From positions 61,556 to 125,555 of the forward strand of contig JAEZCA010000021.1 in NCBI GenBank assembly GCA_023412665.1: a DNA stretch of 64,000 nt, given 5' to 3'. The notes beneath the pieces were generated by a model. It searched no databases, had not been told where the DNA came from, and was given only the letters and a program-made list of their open reading frames with translations. How positions within the stretch are numbered: the stretch's first letter is position 1; each line of letters starts with the position of its first letter. This DNA is from Bacillota bacterium (GTDB lineage: Bacteria > Bacillota > Clostridia > Acetivibrionales > DTU013). Positions 42,398 through 50,676 of the stretch are shown piece by piece. The translations under genes and the position numbers were made by a program.

Positions 42398-43954
42398 ATG
42401 AGACTTTTTGAAATAGTATTAGCAGTAGCAGCAGGTATCTCCATAATTAATATGATATTTTTCCACAACCCAAGAGCAGGTCTCTTATTGCCCGCCACTG
42501 CCGCTTCCGCAGCTGCCTTAAGCATAGCTTTTAAAGGATGCAGGCTGATCATGGTCCCGTTGTACCTGCTTTCCCTGATACTTTTGATACCTGGCATCAC
42601 CAGAAGTGTCCGGAGCACAAGGGCAACCGGTTTCATGAAGGCCAAGACAGCGGCTATCAGGATAATTAACGCAGCCGGCATAGCTATGCTTACCCTCATA
42701 TTCATAGCTTCACTCTCTCTGGCTGTCCTTTTCCCGGTAATAGATCTGCCCGAACCATCAGGCTCACATCCTGTCGGAACCACCCTGATGGCTTTCATCG
42801 ACACCTCCAGAGCAAGCACCGCAGGAACATCCGCTGGATATCGGAATATACCGGTCCGCATATGGTATCCGGCTTCGAACACCTCAGGAAAACAATGTGC
42901 CAGTTGGATGAGCAGCAGTGAAATAAGCAGCTTGTTCGCAAAGTGTAAAAACGTGCCGGATATCTTAGGCCAGCTTACACTGATAAAGACAAATAGCTAT
43001 CTGAACGCAGGTCTTTCTGAAGGAGAGGAGAATTATCCCGTGATCCTATTTTCCGGAGGCGGTGCTATGTTCAACGGCCAGAATGTCATACAGATGGAGG
43101 AGCTTGCAAGCCATGGATATATCGTGTGTGCTGTTGGACATCCCTACGATGATTTTGCATGCGAATACCCGGATGGCACGATTATACCCTATGATCCCCA
43201 GCATCTGAAAGCTTTGAGCAAAGATATACAAAGTGCCCTTGAAAATGCAAAAAAACAATATGGTGAAGATGGCAGCAACCCTGAGTTCATTAGGTATGTA
43301 TTGCACAACTGCACGCTGAACACTGCTGATGCTATTAATTGGAGCGAAGATATGAGCTTCGTAGCCGATGAGCTGACAAGGCTTAATAACGGTGAAGGCA
43401 CAGCAAGCGGAGAGCAAAACATGATAGATGCGGCAATGCCTCCGGTAAATGCAGAACCAGGTATGACAGATATGATGGATATGTTTGCGGGAAGATTTGA
43501 TATGGAAAGGCTCGGAATATTCGGCCACTCCTTCGGAGGCGCAGCAGCAGGAGAAGCCTGCCTGCGTGACAACAGGTTCAAGGCCTTCATAAATATGGAC
43601 GGCACCCCCTTCGGCACTGCAATTGATAATGTTATCCCCCAGCCCTTTATGATCCTTACAGTCGGCAAGGATGAGAAAAGTATTATCAGCGAGGCTTACA
43701 ATGAAGGCCAGAAAAACTTCACTGTTGTACATATAGAAGGCGCTGAACACATGAACTTTTCCGACTTTAACACTATACTCCCCAGCATCGGGAAGATAAC
43801 CGGACTGCTTGGAAAGATCGACAGGGATCATCACCGGTTGATAATGAATAAATATATCCTTGCCTTCTTCAACAGCCACCTGAATGGAATCCCGGCGCCT
43901 ATCCTTGAAATGGGCACACCGGAATACCCTGAGGTACTGCTTGAAGCTAATTAG
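42398..43954 (+). CDS. membrane-anchored alpha/beta hydrolase, PAF-acetylhydrolase-like
   Basis: A 518-residue protein: four hydrophobic segments in the first 115 residues, then an alpha/beta-hydrolase similar to platelet-activating-factor acetylhydrolase type II. Before the catalytic core come IPVRIWYPAS and YPVILFSGGGAMFNGQNV; the nucleophile is in GIFGHSFGGAAAGE, the acid probably in FINMDGTPFG and the His in IEGAEHMNFSD. GAGGTT precedes the ATG, seven bases after the permease stop, so it belongs to the Bce transcript. It may be an ester or lipid hydrolase linked to peptide resistance, which is inference. Confidence 0.82.
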   Translation: MRLFEIVLAVAAGISIINMIFFHNPRAGLLLPATAASAAALSIAFKGCRLIMVPLYLLSLILLIPGITRSVRSTRATGFMKAKTAAIRIINAAGIAMLTLIFIASLSLAVLFPVIDLPEPSGSHPVGTTLMAFIDTSRASTAGTSAGYRNIPVRIWYPASNTSGKQCASWMSSSEISSLFAKCKNVPDILGQLTLIKTNSYLNAGLSEGEENYPVILFSGGGAMFNGQNVIQMEELASHGYIVCAVGHPYDDFACEYPDGTIIPYDPQHLKALSKDIQSALENAKKQYGEDGSNPEFIRYVLHNCTLNTADAINWSEDMSFVADELTRLNNGEGTASGEQNMIDAAMPPVNAEPGMTDMMDMFAGRFDMERLGIFGHSFGGAAAGEACLRDNRFKAFINMDGTPFGTAIDNVIPQPFMILTVGKDEKSIISEAYNEGQKNFTVVHIEGAEHMNFSDFNTILPSIGKITGLLGKIDRDHHRLIMNKYILAFFNSHLNGIPAPILEMGTPEYPEVLLEAN

Positions 43955-43973
43955 AAGAGTTGTCTTGGCTGCC

Positions 43974-43995
43974 ATGGTACCTGTACAGGTACCAT
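43974..43995. repeat. 22-bp perfect palindrome between convergent genes
   Basis: ATGGTACCTGT and its exact reverse complement are fused without a loop, in the 100-base gap between the hydrolase and stalk-domain genes that converge here. No T-run follows. It could be a protein-binding site or part of a bidirectional terminator. Confidence 0.9.
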
Positions 43996-44055
43996 TTGAG
44001 AGGGGCAGGCAACCAGCCGCTCTGGTGGGCGCGCTTCCTGCTCCGGCCGCAGCCG

Positions 44056-45675
44056 CTATTCGGTATATGCTTTTGAGGTATCTATTGAGATAGTCTTTGA
44101 GACGCCATCCCATGAGACCGAAAAATTGAATTGGCTGCCCAGATCCCTCAGCTTGAAATAATTATTGTTATTTATGCTGTAAGCCGTAAGCTTGACTTCT
44201 TTTCCGTCTATTAATATTTTAGATGCATTAACTGAAGCCTGCACATTCTTAAGCTCAGTGGATACCGCCAGTTCACCGCCCATTGCGGTATACGACTTGC
44301 CTGAGGTCAGCTCTATCACCTTGGCCGCGCTGTTCCATCCCACATCGAACTGCTTTCCGGTGCCACTTATCACCTTTGCTATGTCACGAAGCTTAAAATA
44401 ATTGTTGTTATCTATATTATAGGCCTCAAATGATATCAGCTGCCCGTCTACCATCACCTTTGATGCAGTTGGCAAAGCGCTTTTAGCTCCAGCTGACGGC
44501 TGACTGCCGCCTGATGCTGCTCCGCCTTGGGCACCTGGTACTGCAGGTGCAAACTCCTTTATGATGGACGCATCGTATACGCTGTCCGTAGTTATCAGCA
44601 GCTTACTATCCACATACTGAATACTCTGAGCGCCCTCCTTTATACTATATTCTGTGAAAGACTTCATATCCTTTGTAATATAAAGCTTATCATTGTGTAT
44701 GTTCTCACTGTTTTTGACCTTATACGGCTGCAGTATCATATAATCATTGTAAAGAGATACTGCCGGAGGCACCAGCCGTCCATCGGCGCCCTTTATGTTA
44801 AAATCAGCAAGACATGACGGCTCCATCGCCCAGTTCTCACCGTCACCGGAGGAGTACATCATATCGCTGTAACCAAGTACAAAGTATTTGCCCTTAAACA
44901 TATGCAGCTGCAAATATCCTCCGATCGATTTAGCTTTATCATAGTAAACTATTTCCCAGTTGATGCCGTCTGCCGACCGCAGTATCCATCTGCCTCTATC
45001 CATGAAATGAGACCCTATTGCATACAGGAAAGACCCGTCCGATATTACCGACGCTGTGTCCATGGTACCGTTTGATCCCAGGAATTTGAAGCCTCCCGGC
45101 GCTAATCCCCGAGGGTCGGTAACATTAATTAATCTTTTTTCAAAACCGGCGCCATCCTCGGAAACCATGACCCTATCATATGAGGAATAGTCGCTATTCA
45201 TCCCTGTTGAACCAAAAAGGTAAAGCTTGCCCTTGAACCATATCAGCTTTGACTCCAGCGGTGTCGCTATTACGTTGTCTTTGGGCATTATCCCGGAAAC
45301 AAGCCTCCAGTCCGTACCGTTTTTAGATGCTGCAACTCCCACATCATCAAAATATTGAGCGCCGGTTATGGTATAGACTCCATTATTGAGCGCTATGTCG
45401 CTTGGATTGTATATGTCGAGGGTTTTATAGCTCCACTTCCTGCCATCCTTTGATGTAAAATAACCGAATCCGCCCACACTGATATATTTGCTTCCGTCCC
45501 ACACAACTGATGTCACGACAGGATTATTTTCAAAAAAATATAGCCGTTCTATTGTTTTACCGGCCTTTGATATTACTGCCTCTGCACTGACCCGAGCAGT
45601 ATTGAAAAAAATGCTTGTGAACGAAAGTATAATGCAAACAAGTAATATGATAAATCTTCTTTTGGTAAAGCTCAT
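44056..45675 (-). CDS. secreted stalk-domain (copper amine oxidase N-like) protein
   Basis: A 539-residue exported protein. A signal peptide (about 1-30) is followed by repeated blades with W-S/N-x-K/E-type and SxDGxxW motifs (YFTSKDGRKWSY, AASKNGTDWRLV, LRSADGINWEIV, MYSSGDGENWAM), suggesting a beta-propeller like those of glycosidases or adhesins. The C-terminal 130 residues hold two copies of the stalk domain with NNNYFKLRDI/L (near 435 and 510). Such domains occur on clostridial surface proteins. No catalytic residues can be assigned. It is convergent with the hydrolase gene. Confidence 0.8.
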   Translation of the reverse strand: MSFTKRRFIILLVCIILSFTSIFFNTARVSAEAVISKAGKTIERLYFFENNPVVTSVVWDGSKYISVGGFGYFTSKDGRKWSYKTLDIYNPSDIALNNGVYTITGAQYFDDVGVAASKNGTDWRLVSGIMPKDNVIATPLESKLIWFKGKLYLFGSTGMNSDYSSYDRVMVSEDGAGFEKRLINVTDPRGLAPGGFKFLGSNGTMDTASVISDGSFLYAIGSHFMDRGRWILRSADGINWEIVYYDKAKSIGGYLQLHMFKGKYFVLGYSDMMYSSGDGENWAMEPSCLADFNIKGADGRLVPPAVSLYNDYMILQPYKVKNSENIHNDKLYITKDMKSFTEYSIKEGAQSIQYVDSKLLITTDSVYDASIIKEFAPAVPGAQGGAASGGSQPSAGAKSALPTASKVMVDGQLISFEAYNIDNNNYFKLRDIAKVISGTGKQFDVGWNSAAKVIELTSGKSYTAMGGELAVSTELKNVQASVNASKILIDGKEVKLTAYSINNNNYFKLRDLGSQFNFSVSWDGVSKTISIDTSKAYTE

Positions 45676-45809
45676 ACAGTCCTCCTGATTACCCTTATAT
45701 GTAATATAAATAATACTGAATAAATGTTAGTTAGTCAATTTTTACATCGCTGCCTTTATTTCGTGGATATTAATCAGTCCACCTGGGCCGTATTTGATTA
45801 CCCTCTTCT

Positions 45810-45838
45810 GTGACAACCCTTCATTAATGTGTTATAAT
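45810..45838 (+). promoter_or_regulatory. promoter of the ABC-F genes
   Basis: -35 GTGACA (45810-45815), 17-base spacer, -10 TATAAT (45833-45838). The start point would lie just before the attenuator hairpin. Confidence 0.75.
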
Positions 45839-45842
45839 CCAC

Positions 45843-45888
45843 AAGGGACACTTCCTGCATGATGTTGAACAAGTAATGTGTCCTTTTT
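45843..45888 (+). terminator. attenuator with a five-codon upstream ORF
   Basis: GGACAC (near 45846) pairs with GTGTCC (45878-45883) and TTTTT follows, between the promoter and the first ABC-F gene. The loop contains ATGATGTTGAACAAGTAA (45859-45876), coding MMLNK, with AAGGGA about ten bases upstream inside the left stem arm. A ribosome on this ORF would block the terminator, the layout of antibiotic-responsive attenuators before ABC-F resistance genes. Confidence 0.65.
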
Positions 45889-45925
45889 AGATAAAAATAA
45901 TATAAACAGAAGGATGTAGAAAAAC

Positions 45926-47542
45926 ATGATAAGCACCACCGGTATATCTCTGAGGTTCGGAGATCGGGTACTATTTGAAGATGTAAATATAAAGTTCACA
46001 CCGGGCAACTGCTATGGCCTAATCGGCGCCAACGGATCGGGCAAGTCCACGTTCCTTAAGATCCTCTCGGGAGAAATCGAGGCCAACAGCGGAGAGGTCA
46101 CGATTGAGCCGGGAAAGCGTATGGCTGTTTTGAAGCAGAACCATTACGAGTTTGACGATGTCGATGTACTCAGGACAGTAATGCTTGGTCACAAAAGGCT
46201 TTGCGATATAATAGATGAAAAGGAGCAGCTTTATAGCAAATCGGAATTCACTGAAGAGGACGGCATCAGGATATCCGAGCTCGAGGCTGAATTTTCCGAG
46301 CTCAACGGCTGGGAGGCTGAGTCGGAAGCGGCTACATTGCTCAACGGCCTCGATATTGGTGAAGAGTATCATTATAAGCTCATGGGCGACCTTGAGGGCA
46401 GCCTGAAGGTGCGAGTACTGCTGGCACAGGCTCTTTTCGGCTCTCCGGACATACTCCTGATGGACGAGCCCACAAACCATCTGGATGTGGCCTCAGTCAC
46501 ATGGCTGGAAAACTTTCTATATAACTTTGAAAACACAGTAATTGTCGTCTCCCACGACAGACACTTTATGAACAAGGTCTGCACCCATATTGCTGATATC
46601 GATTTTGGAAAAATACAGCTCTATACCGGCAACTATGATTTCTGGTATGAATCGAGCCAGCTGGCCCTGGCCCAGGCAAGAGACATGAACCGGAAAACGG
46701 AAGCAAAAATAAAAGAACTGCAGGAATTCATACAGCGTTTCAGTGCAAACGCGTCAAAATCCAAGCAGGCAACCTCGCGCAAAAAGCTGCTGGAGAAGCT
46801 GACGCTTGAGGAAATCAGGCCCTCCTCCCGCAAGTATCCCTTTGTGGATTTCAAGCCTGACCGGGAGGTCGGCAATGACCTTCTGACTGTCAAAGGCTTG
46901 ACAAAAGAAGTTGACGGCGTCAAGACCCTCAACAATATCAGCTTTACCATTAACAAGGGTGACAAGGTTGCATTCGTTGGAACGGACGGACTTGCTAAGA
47001 CCACTCTGTTCAAAATACTGATGGAGGAGCTTGAGCAGGACAGCGGAGAATTCAAATGGGGCATAACCACCTCCCGCTCATATTTCCCCAAGGACAATTC
47101 GGCCTTTTTTGACGGGGTGGACCTGACACTTGTAGAATGGCTCAGACAATTCTCCAGCGACCAGACAGAAACCTTCCTGAGAGGTTGGCTGGGCAGGATG
47201 CTGTTCTCCGGCGAGGAAGCGCTGAAAAAGGCCAGCGTCATATCGGGAGGCGAAAAGGTGCGCTGCATGCTGTCGAGAATGATGCTTTCAGGAGCCAATA
47301 CACTGATATTTGACGAGCCCACAAACCATCTTGACCTTGAATCGATCACAGCGTTGAACAATGGAATGTCCAATTTCAGGGGAACAATACTGTTCAGCTC
47401 CCATGACCATCAGTTGGTCCAGACTATTGCAAACCGCATCATGGAAATTACCCCCAAAGGTCTGATAGATAAACAGATGACATATGACGAGTACCTGGAA
47501 AGTGAAGATATCCAGTCCCTTAGAAAGGAAATGTACAGCTAG
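45926..47542 (+). CDS. ABC-F ATPase (first copy)
   Basis: A 538-residue soluble ABC-F protein with two ATPase halves and no membrane part; ABC-F proteins act on the ribosome, either in translation control or antibiotic protection. First half: Walker A GANGSGKSTFLK, Walker B ILLMDEPTNHLD. The linker with KSKQATSRKKLLEKL follows. The second half has an unusual Walker A, GTDGLAKTTLF, with Ala replacing the last Gly, but keeps VISGGEKVRC and FDEPTNHLDLES. AGGATG lies upstream. The next ABC-F gene overlaps its stop. The attenuator before it suggests induction by a translation inhibitor. Confidence 0.88.
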   Translation: MISTTGISLRFGDRVLFEDVNIKFTPGNCYGLIGANGSGKSTFLKILSGEIEANSGEVTIEPGKRMAVLKQNHYEFDDVDVLRTVMLGHKRLCDIIDEKEQLYSKSEFTEEDGIRISELEAEFSELNGWEAESEAATLLNGLDIGEEYHYKLMGDLEGSLKVRVLLAQALFGSPDILLMDEPTNHLDVASVTWLENFLYNFENTVIVVSHDRHFMNKVCTHIADIDFGKIQLYTGNYDFWYESSQLALAQARDMNRKTEAKIKELQEFIQRFSANASKSKQATSRKKLLEKLTLEEIRPSSRKYPFVDFKPDREVGNDLLTVKGLTKEVDGVKTLNNISFTINKGDKVAFVGTDGLAKTTLFKILMEELEQDSGEFKWGITTSRSYFPKDNSAFFDGVDLTLVEWLRQFSSDQTETFLRGWLGRMLFSGEEALKKASVISGGEKVRCMLSRMMLSGANTLIFDEPTNHLDLESITALNNGMSNFRGTILFSSHDHQLVQTIANRIMEITPKGLIDKQMTYDEYLESEDIQSLRKEMYS

Positions 47543-49458
47543 TGAACCTTCTGACTGCAGATAATATTTCAAAAAGCTACAGCGAAAAAATACTCCTAAA
47601 CCAGTTATCCCTGGGAATCAATGATGGGGAAAAAATCGGTGTCATAGGAATAAATGGTACAGGCAAATCCACGCTGCTCAAAATACTCGCAGGTGAAGAG
47701 ACATCTGATACCGGAACCATCGTAAAGGCCAACGGCCTGCAGATCGGTTATCTTCCCCAGAACCCTTCCTTCGAAGGTGACACAACAGTTCTTGAATATG
47801 TATTTAAGGGTTCATCTCCGGTCATGCAGCTTTTGAGAGAATATGAAGCTGTCCTGAAAGGCGTTGAGGAAACGCCAGGCGACAGCAGGCTTGAAAAAAG
47901 GCTGCTGTCACTGACACAGCAAATGGACGCACTGCAGGCCTGGACGCTGGAAAGCGAAGCCAAAACCATACTCACAAAGCTGGGGATAACCGATTACAAT
48001 GCAAAAGCAAAAACACTGTCCGGCGGTCAGAAAAAAAGGACGGCAATGGCTGCAGCCCTGATTAGTCCGGCAGATCTGCTTATACTTGACGAGCCGACCA
48101 ACCATATCGACAACTCGACCGTCGACTGGCTGGAAAAATATCTCAACGGCCGCAAAGGAGCTCTGCTCATGGTCACTCACGACAGATATTTTCTGGACAG
48201 AGTGTCAAACAGGATACTTGAGCTCGACCGCGGCAGGCTGTTTAGCTATCAGACTAACTACAGCGGATTTTTGGAAAAGAAGGCTGAGCGTGAAGAGCTG
48301 GAACAGGCCTCGGAAAGAAAAAGGAAAAACCTGTACCGTCAGGAGCTTGCCTGGATCAGGCAGGGCGCCCAGGCGCGCTCGACAAAGCAGAAAGCCCGTA
48401 TAGAGAGATTTGAGAAGCTGGAGAACGAGAAGGCTCTTCCATCAGATGGAAATGTAGAAATAACCGCGGTTTCCTCACGGCTTGGAAAAAAAACGATCGA
48501 GCTTTCACATGTGGATAAGAGCTATGGTGACAAAAAGATAATAGACGAGTTCAGCTATATATTGCTCAGAGATGACAGGATCGGTATCATAGGTCCCAAC
48601 GGAAGCGGAAAATCGACACTGCTAAAGCTCATTGCAGGGGTTCTGCAGCCGGATTCTGGATTCGTGACCACAGGTGAAACAGTGAAAATAGGCTTTTTCA
48701 CCCAGGAAAACTCCGATATGGATCAGAGCATGAGAGTAATTGAATATATAAGGGATGAGGCTGAGTACCTTACCACCCCCGATGGCATCATAACCGCGGC
48801 ACAGATGCTGGAGAATTTTCTCTTCCCTCCCGCAGTACAATGGACACCCATTTCAAAGCTGTCCGGCGGAGAGAAAAGGAGACTGTATCTGCTGCGCATT
48901 CTAATGAGCGCTCCAAATGTATTGTTGCTGGACGAGCCTACCAACGACCTTGATATACAAACGCTCTCAATATTGGAGAGCTATATCGACGACTTCCGCG
49001 GCGCGGTGATATCTGTATCCCATGACAGATACTTTCTGGACAGGGCTGCCGAGAAAATATTCCTGCTCAAGGGCGACGGGGCTGTGGAAAGATTTGAAGG
49101 CAATTACTCTTACTATCATGAATGTGTTCAGGACATGCCGGGAAAAACATCTGCAGCGAATTCGACCGGCACGGCTCAGGACAGCAAGCCTGCTACAGCC
49201 GGCAGCGCCGGCAGCAAAGATCGTCCCCTTAAGTTTACCTATAAGGAGCAAAAGGAATTTGAAGGCATTGACGATTTGATCTCCGGACTCGAAAAAGAGA
49301 TCTCCGGTCTCGATCAGCTCATAAACACCGCAGCTGCGGATTATCAGCGTTTACAGCAGCTGCTGTCCGAAAAGGAAATGCTGGAAAACAAGCTGAGTCA
49401 AGCGATGGAACGCTGGGTGTACCTCAATGAGCTGTATGAAAAAATCAATCAAAATTGA
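47542..49458 (+). CDS. ABC-F ATPase (second copy), Uup/YfmR-like
   Basis: A 638-residue ABC-F protein. Walker A motifs are GINGTGKSTLLK and GPNGSGKSTLLK; Walker B motifs are LLILDEPTNHID and VLLLDEPTNDLD; signatures TLSGGQKKRT and LSGGEKRRLY. The linker region has RQGAQARSTKQKARIERFEK, as in Uup/YfmR. The final 110 residues form a Uup-like coiled coil (about 575-635, EISGLDQLINTAAADYQRL) after an Ala/Ser-rich stretch. The GTG start overlaps the previous stop and has AAAGGAAA upstream, so the genes are coupled. Confidence 0.9.
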   Translation: MNLLTADNISKSYSEKILLNQLSLGINDGEKIGVIGINGTGKSTLLKILAGEETSDTGTIVKANGLQIGYLPQNPSFEGDTTVLEYVFKGSSPVMQLLREYEAVLKGVEETPGDSRLEKRLLSLTQQMDALQAWTLESEAKTILTKLGITDYNAKAKTLSGGQKKRTAMAAALISPADLLILDEPTNHIDNSTVDWLEKYLNGRKGALLMVTHDRYFLDRVSNRILELDRGRLFSYQTNYSGFLEKKAEREELEQASERKRKNLYRQELAWIRQGAQARSTKQKARIERFEKLENEKALPSDGNVEITAVSSRLGKKTIELSHVDKSYGDKKIIDEFSYILLRDDRIGIIGPNGSGKSTLLKLIAGVLQPDSGFVTTGETVKIGFFTQENSDMDQSMRVIEYIRDEAEYLTTPDGIITAAQMLENFLFPPAVQWTPISKLSGGEKRRLYLLRILMSAPNVLLLDEPTNDLDIQTLSILESYIDDFRGAVISVSHDRYFLDRAAEKIFLLKGDGAVERFEGNYSYYHECVQDMPGKTSAANSTGTAQDSKPATAGSAGSKDRPLKFTYKEQKEFEGIDDLISGLEKEISGLDQLINTAAADYQRLQQLLSEKEMLENKLSQAMERWVYLNELYEKINQN

Positions 49459-49520
49459 ACATACCATAATTCCATAGCCACTGACTCCGTATTCGTAATA
49501 CATAAATTTTGTATCCCCTG

Positions 49521-49886
49521 CTATTTGCCCAGCTCCTCCCAGTGTTCATATGCTTCCTTCAGCTCCATCAGCGCGCCCGGCTTGTCCTTTGCCATGATTG
49601 CGCCGTTCAGCCTTGCCATGCTCATACTGAAGTAATTGATCTCATCTCTTTCGGAGCTGAACTGCACCCTCGCGACAATCTTCCTCCATGCTTGCTGCAG
49701 CTGTTCGGCCTTCTTACCCGCCTGATCCCATTTTTCTTCTTTGATATCCTCAATAATATTATCTATGGACAACGGAACATTATCATCCTTTCCCAGCGGC
49801 TTTTTCAAAAAATCACCGCTTATCATGATCAGTACAAAGAAGATGATCGTCACGACTGGTATGGTAACTACAAGGAATTTTCTCAT
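49521..49886 (-). CDS. DUF4363 protein
   Basis: A 121-residue membrane-anchored protein of the DUF4363 family, found in spore-forming clostridia. An N-terminal helix (FLVVTIPVVTIIFFVLIMI) is followed by a helical domain with EEKWDQAGKKAEQLQQAW near residue 50 and the conserved MARLNGAIMAKDKPGALMEL. GGGAGGA lies just before the ATG of MRKFLV; a start seven codons earlier lacks one. The function of the family is unknown. It lies with two tiny membrane-protein genes in the same direction. Confidence 0.8.
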   Translation of the reverse strand: MRKFLVVTIPVVTIIFFVLIMISGDFLKKPLGKDDNVPLSIDNIIEDIKEEKWDQAGKKAEQLQQAWRKIVARVQFSSERDEINYFSMSMARLNGAIMAKDKPGALMELKEAYEHWEELGK

Positions 49887-49983
49887 ATTTCCTCCCAAAC
49901 GATGCAATTATCAATCTATAACACATCGCAACAATAATCTTTGCTTCAGTTCTGTTTTTATTCATTTCACGCCAAAGGAAAAG

Positions 49984-50022
49984 GGGCCGGAATACCACTG
50001 ACGTAGTAACGACCCCCGTTTT
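49984..50022 (-). terminator. terminator of the 49-residue protein gene
   Basis: Minus strand: GGGG/CCCC outer stem with an inner ACTAC/GTGGT stem, followed by TTTTCCTTT. It lies about 33 bases after the stop at 50055. Confidence 0.55.
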
Positions 50023-50054
50023 CACAATGATTACCGCTTATTTGTCAGCATATG

Positions 50055-50204
50055 TCAACATTTTTTGTTGCAGCCGACCCCGCCGAAACCTCCGAATATA
50101 CCGGGGCATATCAGGATAATGACCACTATAATAATTATAATCCACCATATCCAGTTATTTCCGCACCCGAAACCCAGACCAAAGCCTCTTTCTTCTTCTG
50201 CCAT
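50055..50204 (-). CDS. small hydrophobic Cys-containing protein, 49 residues
   Basis: A 49-residue protein, MAEEERGFGLGFG followed by CGNNW, a continuous hydrophobic helix (WIWWIIIIIVVIILIC) and a Gly-rich tail ending NKKC. GGGAGTGAGG precedes the ATG, a clear ribosome site. Such small Gly/Cys-rich membrane proteins resemble YjcZ-type sporulation proteins of Bacillus, but the sequence is too short for a firm assignment. It shares style with the 39-residue gene at 50494. Confidence 0.75.
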   Translation of the reverse strand: MAEEERGFGLGFGCGNNWIWWIIIIIVVIILICPGIFGGFGGVGCNKKC

Positions 50205-50367
50205 CCGCCTCACTCCCTTCAGGGATATTACCGGATCTTTTTATTTAAAGTCTTTTATCCCCTCATTACATTGTATTATCACACGGTGGTTTTTGTTACC
50301 CGCACCAAATCACATTTACGGCAGTTTGAAATATAGTATGGTACCCAAAGAGTATATCACAGAAAAT

Positions 50368-50396
50368 AGCCACAGGAAGTATACCCGCCTGTGGCT
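50368..50396 (-). terminator. terminator of the 39-residue protein gene
   Basis: Minus strand: AGCCACAGG pairs with CCTGTGGCT across 11 bases, followed by ATTTTCTG. About 100 bases separate it from the stop at 50494. Nothing else coding is seen in 50205-50493. Confidence 0.6.
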
Positions 50397-50493
50397 TCGT
50401 CATTTGACCTATATTTTACTCAATGGTCTTTGAATATATGCTTTCTGTGATTATGGCCTGAACAGCCACCACTTCAATACGGCAGTATTACTA

Positions 50494-50613
50494 TCAGCAA
50501 CAGCCGAATCCACGATCAAAGAAAAGCAACAGGAAAAGGATGATAAAAAACAGTATAGCGCAGTTATCATTGCAAATGCTTCCGACGCCGCCGCATCCTC
50601 TGTCAATATCCAT
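50494..50613 (-). CDS. small hydrophobic Cys-rich protein, 39 residues
   Basis: A 39-residue protein, MDIDRGCGGVGSICNDNC, then a hydrophobic helix (AILFFIILFLLLFF) and DRGFGCC. AAGGAGG lies nine bases before the ATG. Five Cys in so short a protein is notable. It is probably a small membrane protein expressed in sporulation or stress, inferred from resemblance to YjcZ-type proteins; no function can be read. It follows the PurA-like gene in the same direction, 63 bases after it. Confidence 0.72.
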   Translation of the reverse strand: MDIDRGCGGVGSICNDNCAILFFIILFLLLFFDRGFGCC

Positions 50614-50676
50614 AAGTCAATACCTCCTTATTATAATGCTCAATTCATATTATGATGCATACGGCAATTATGTTAA

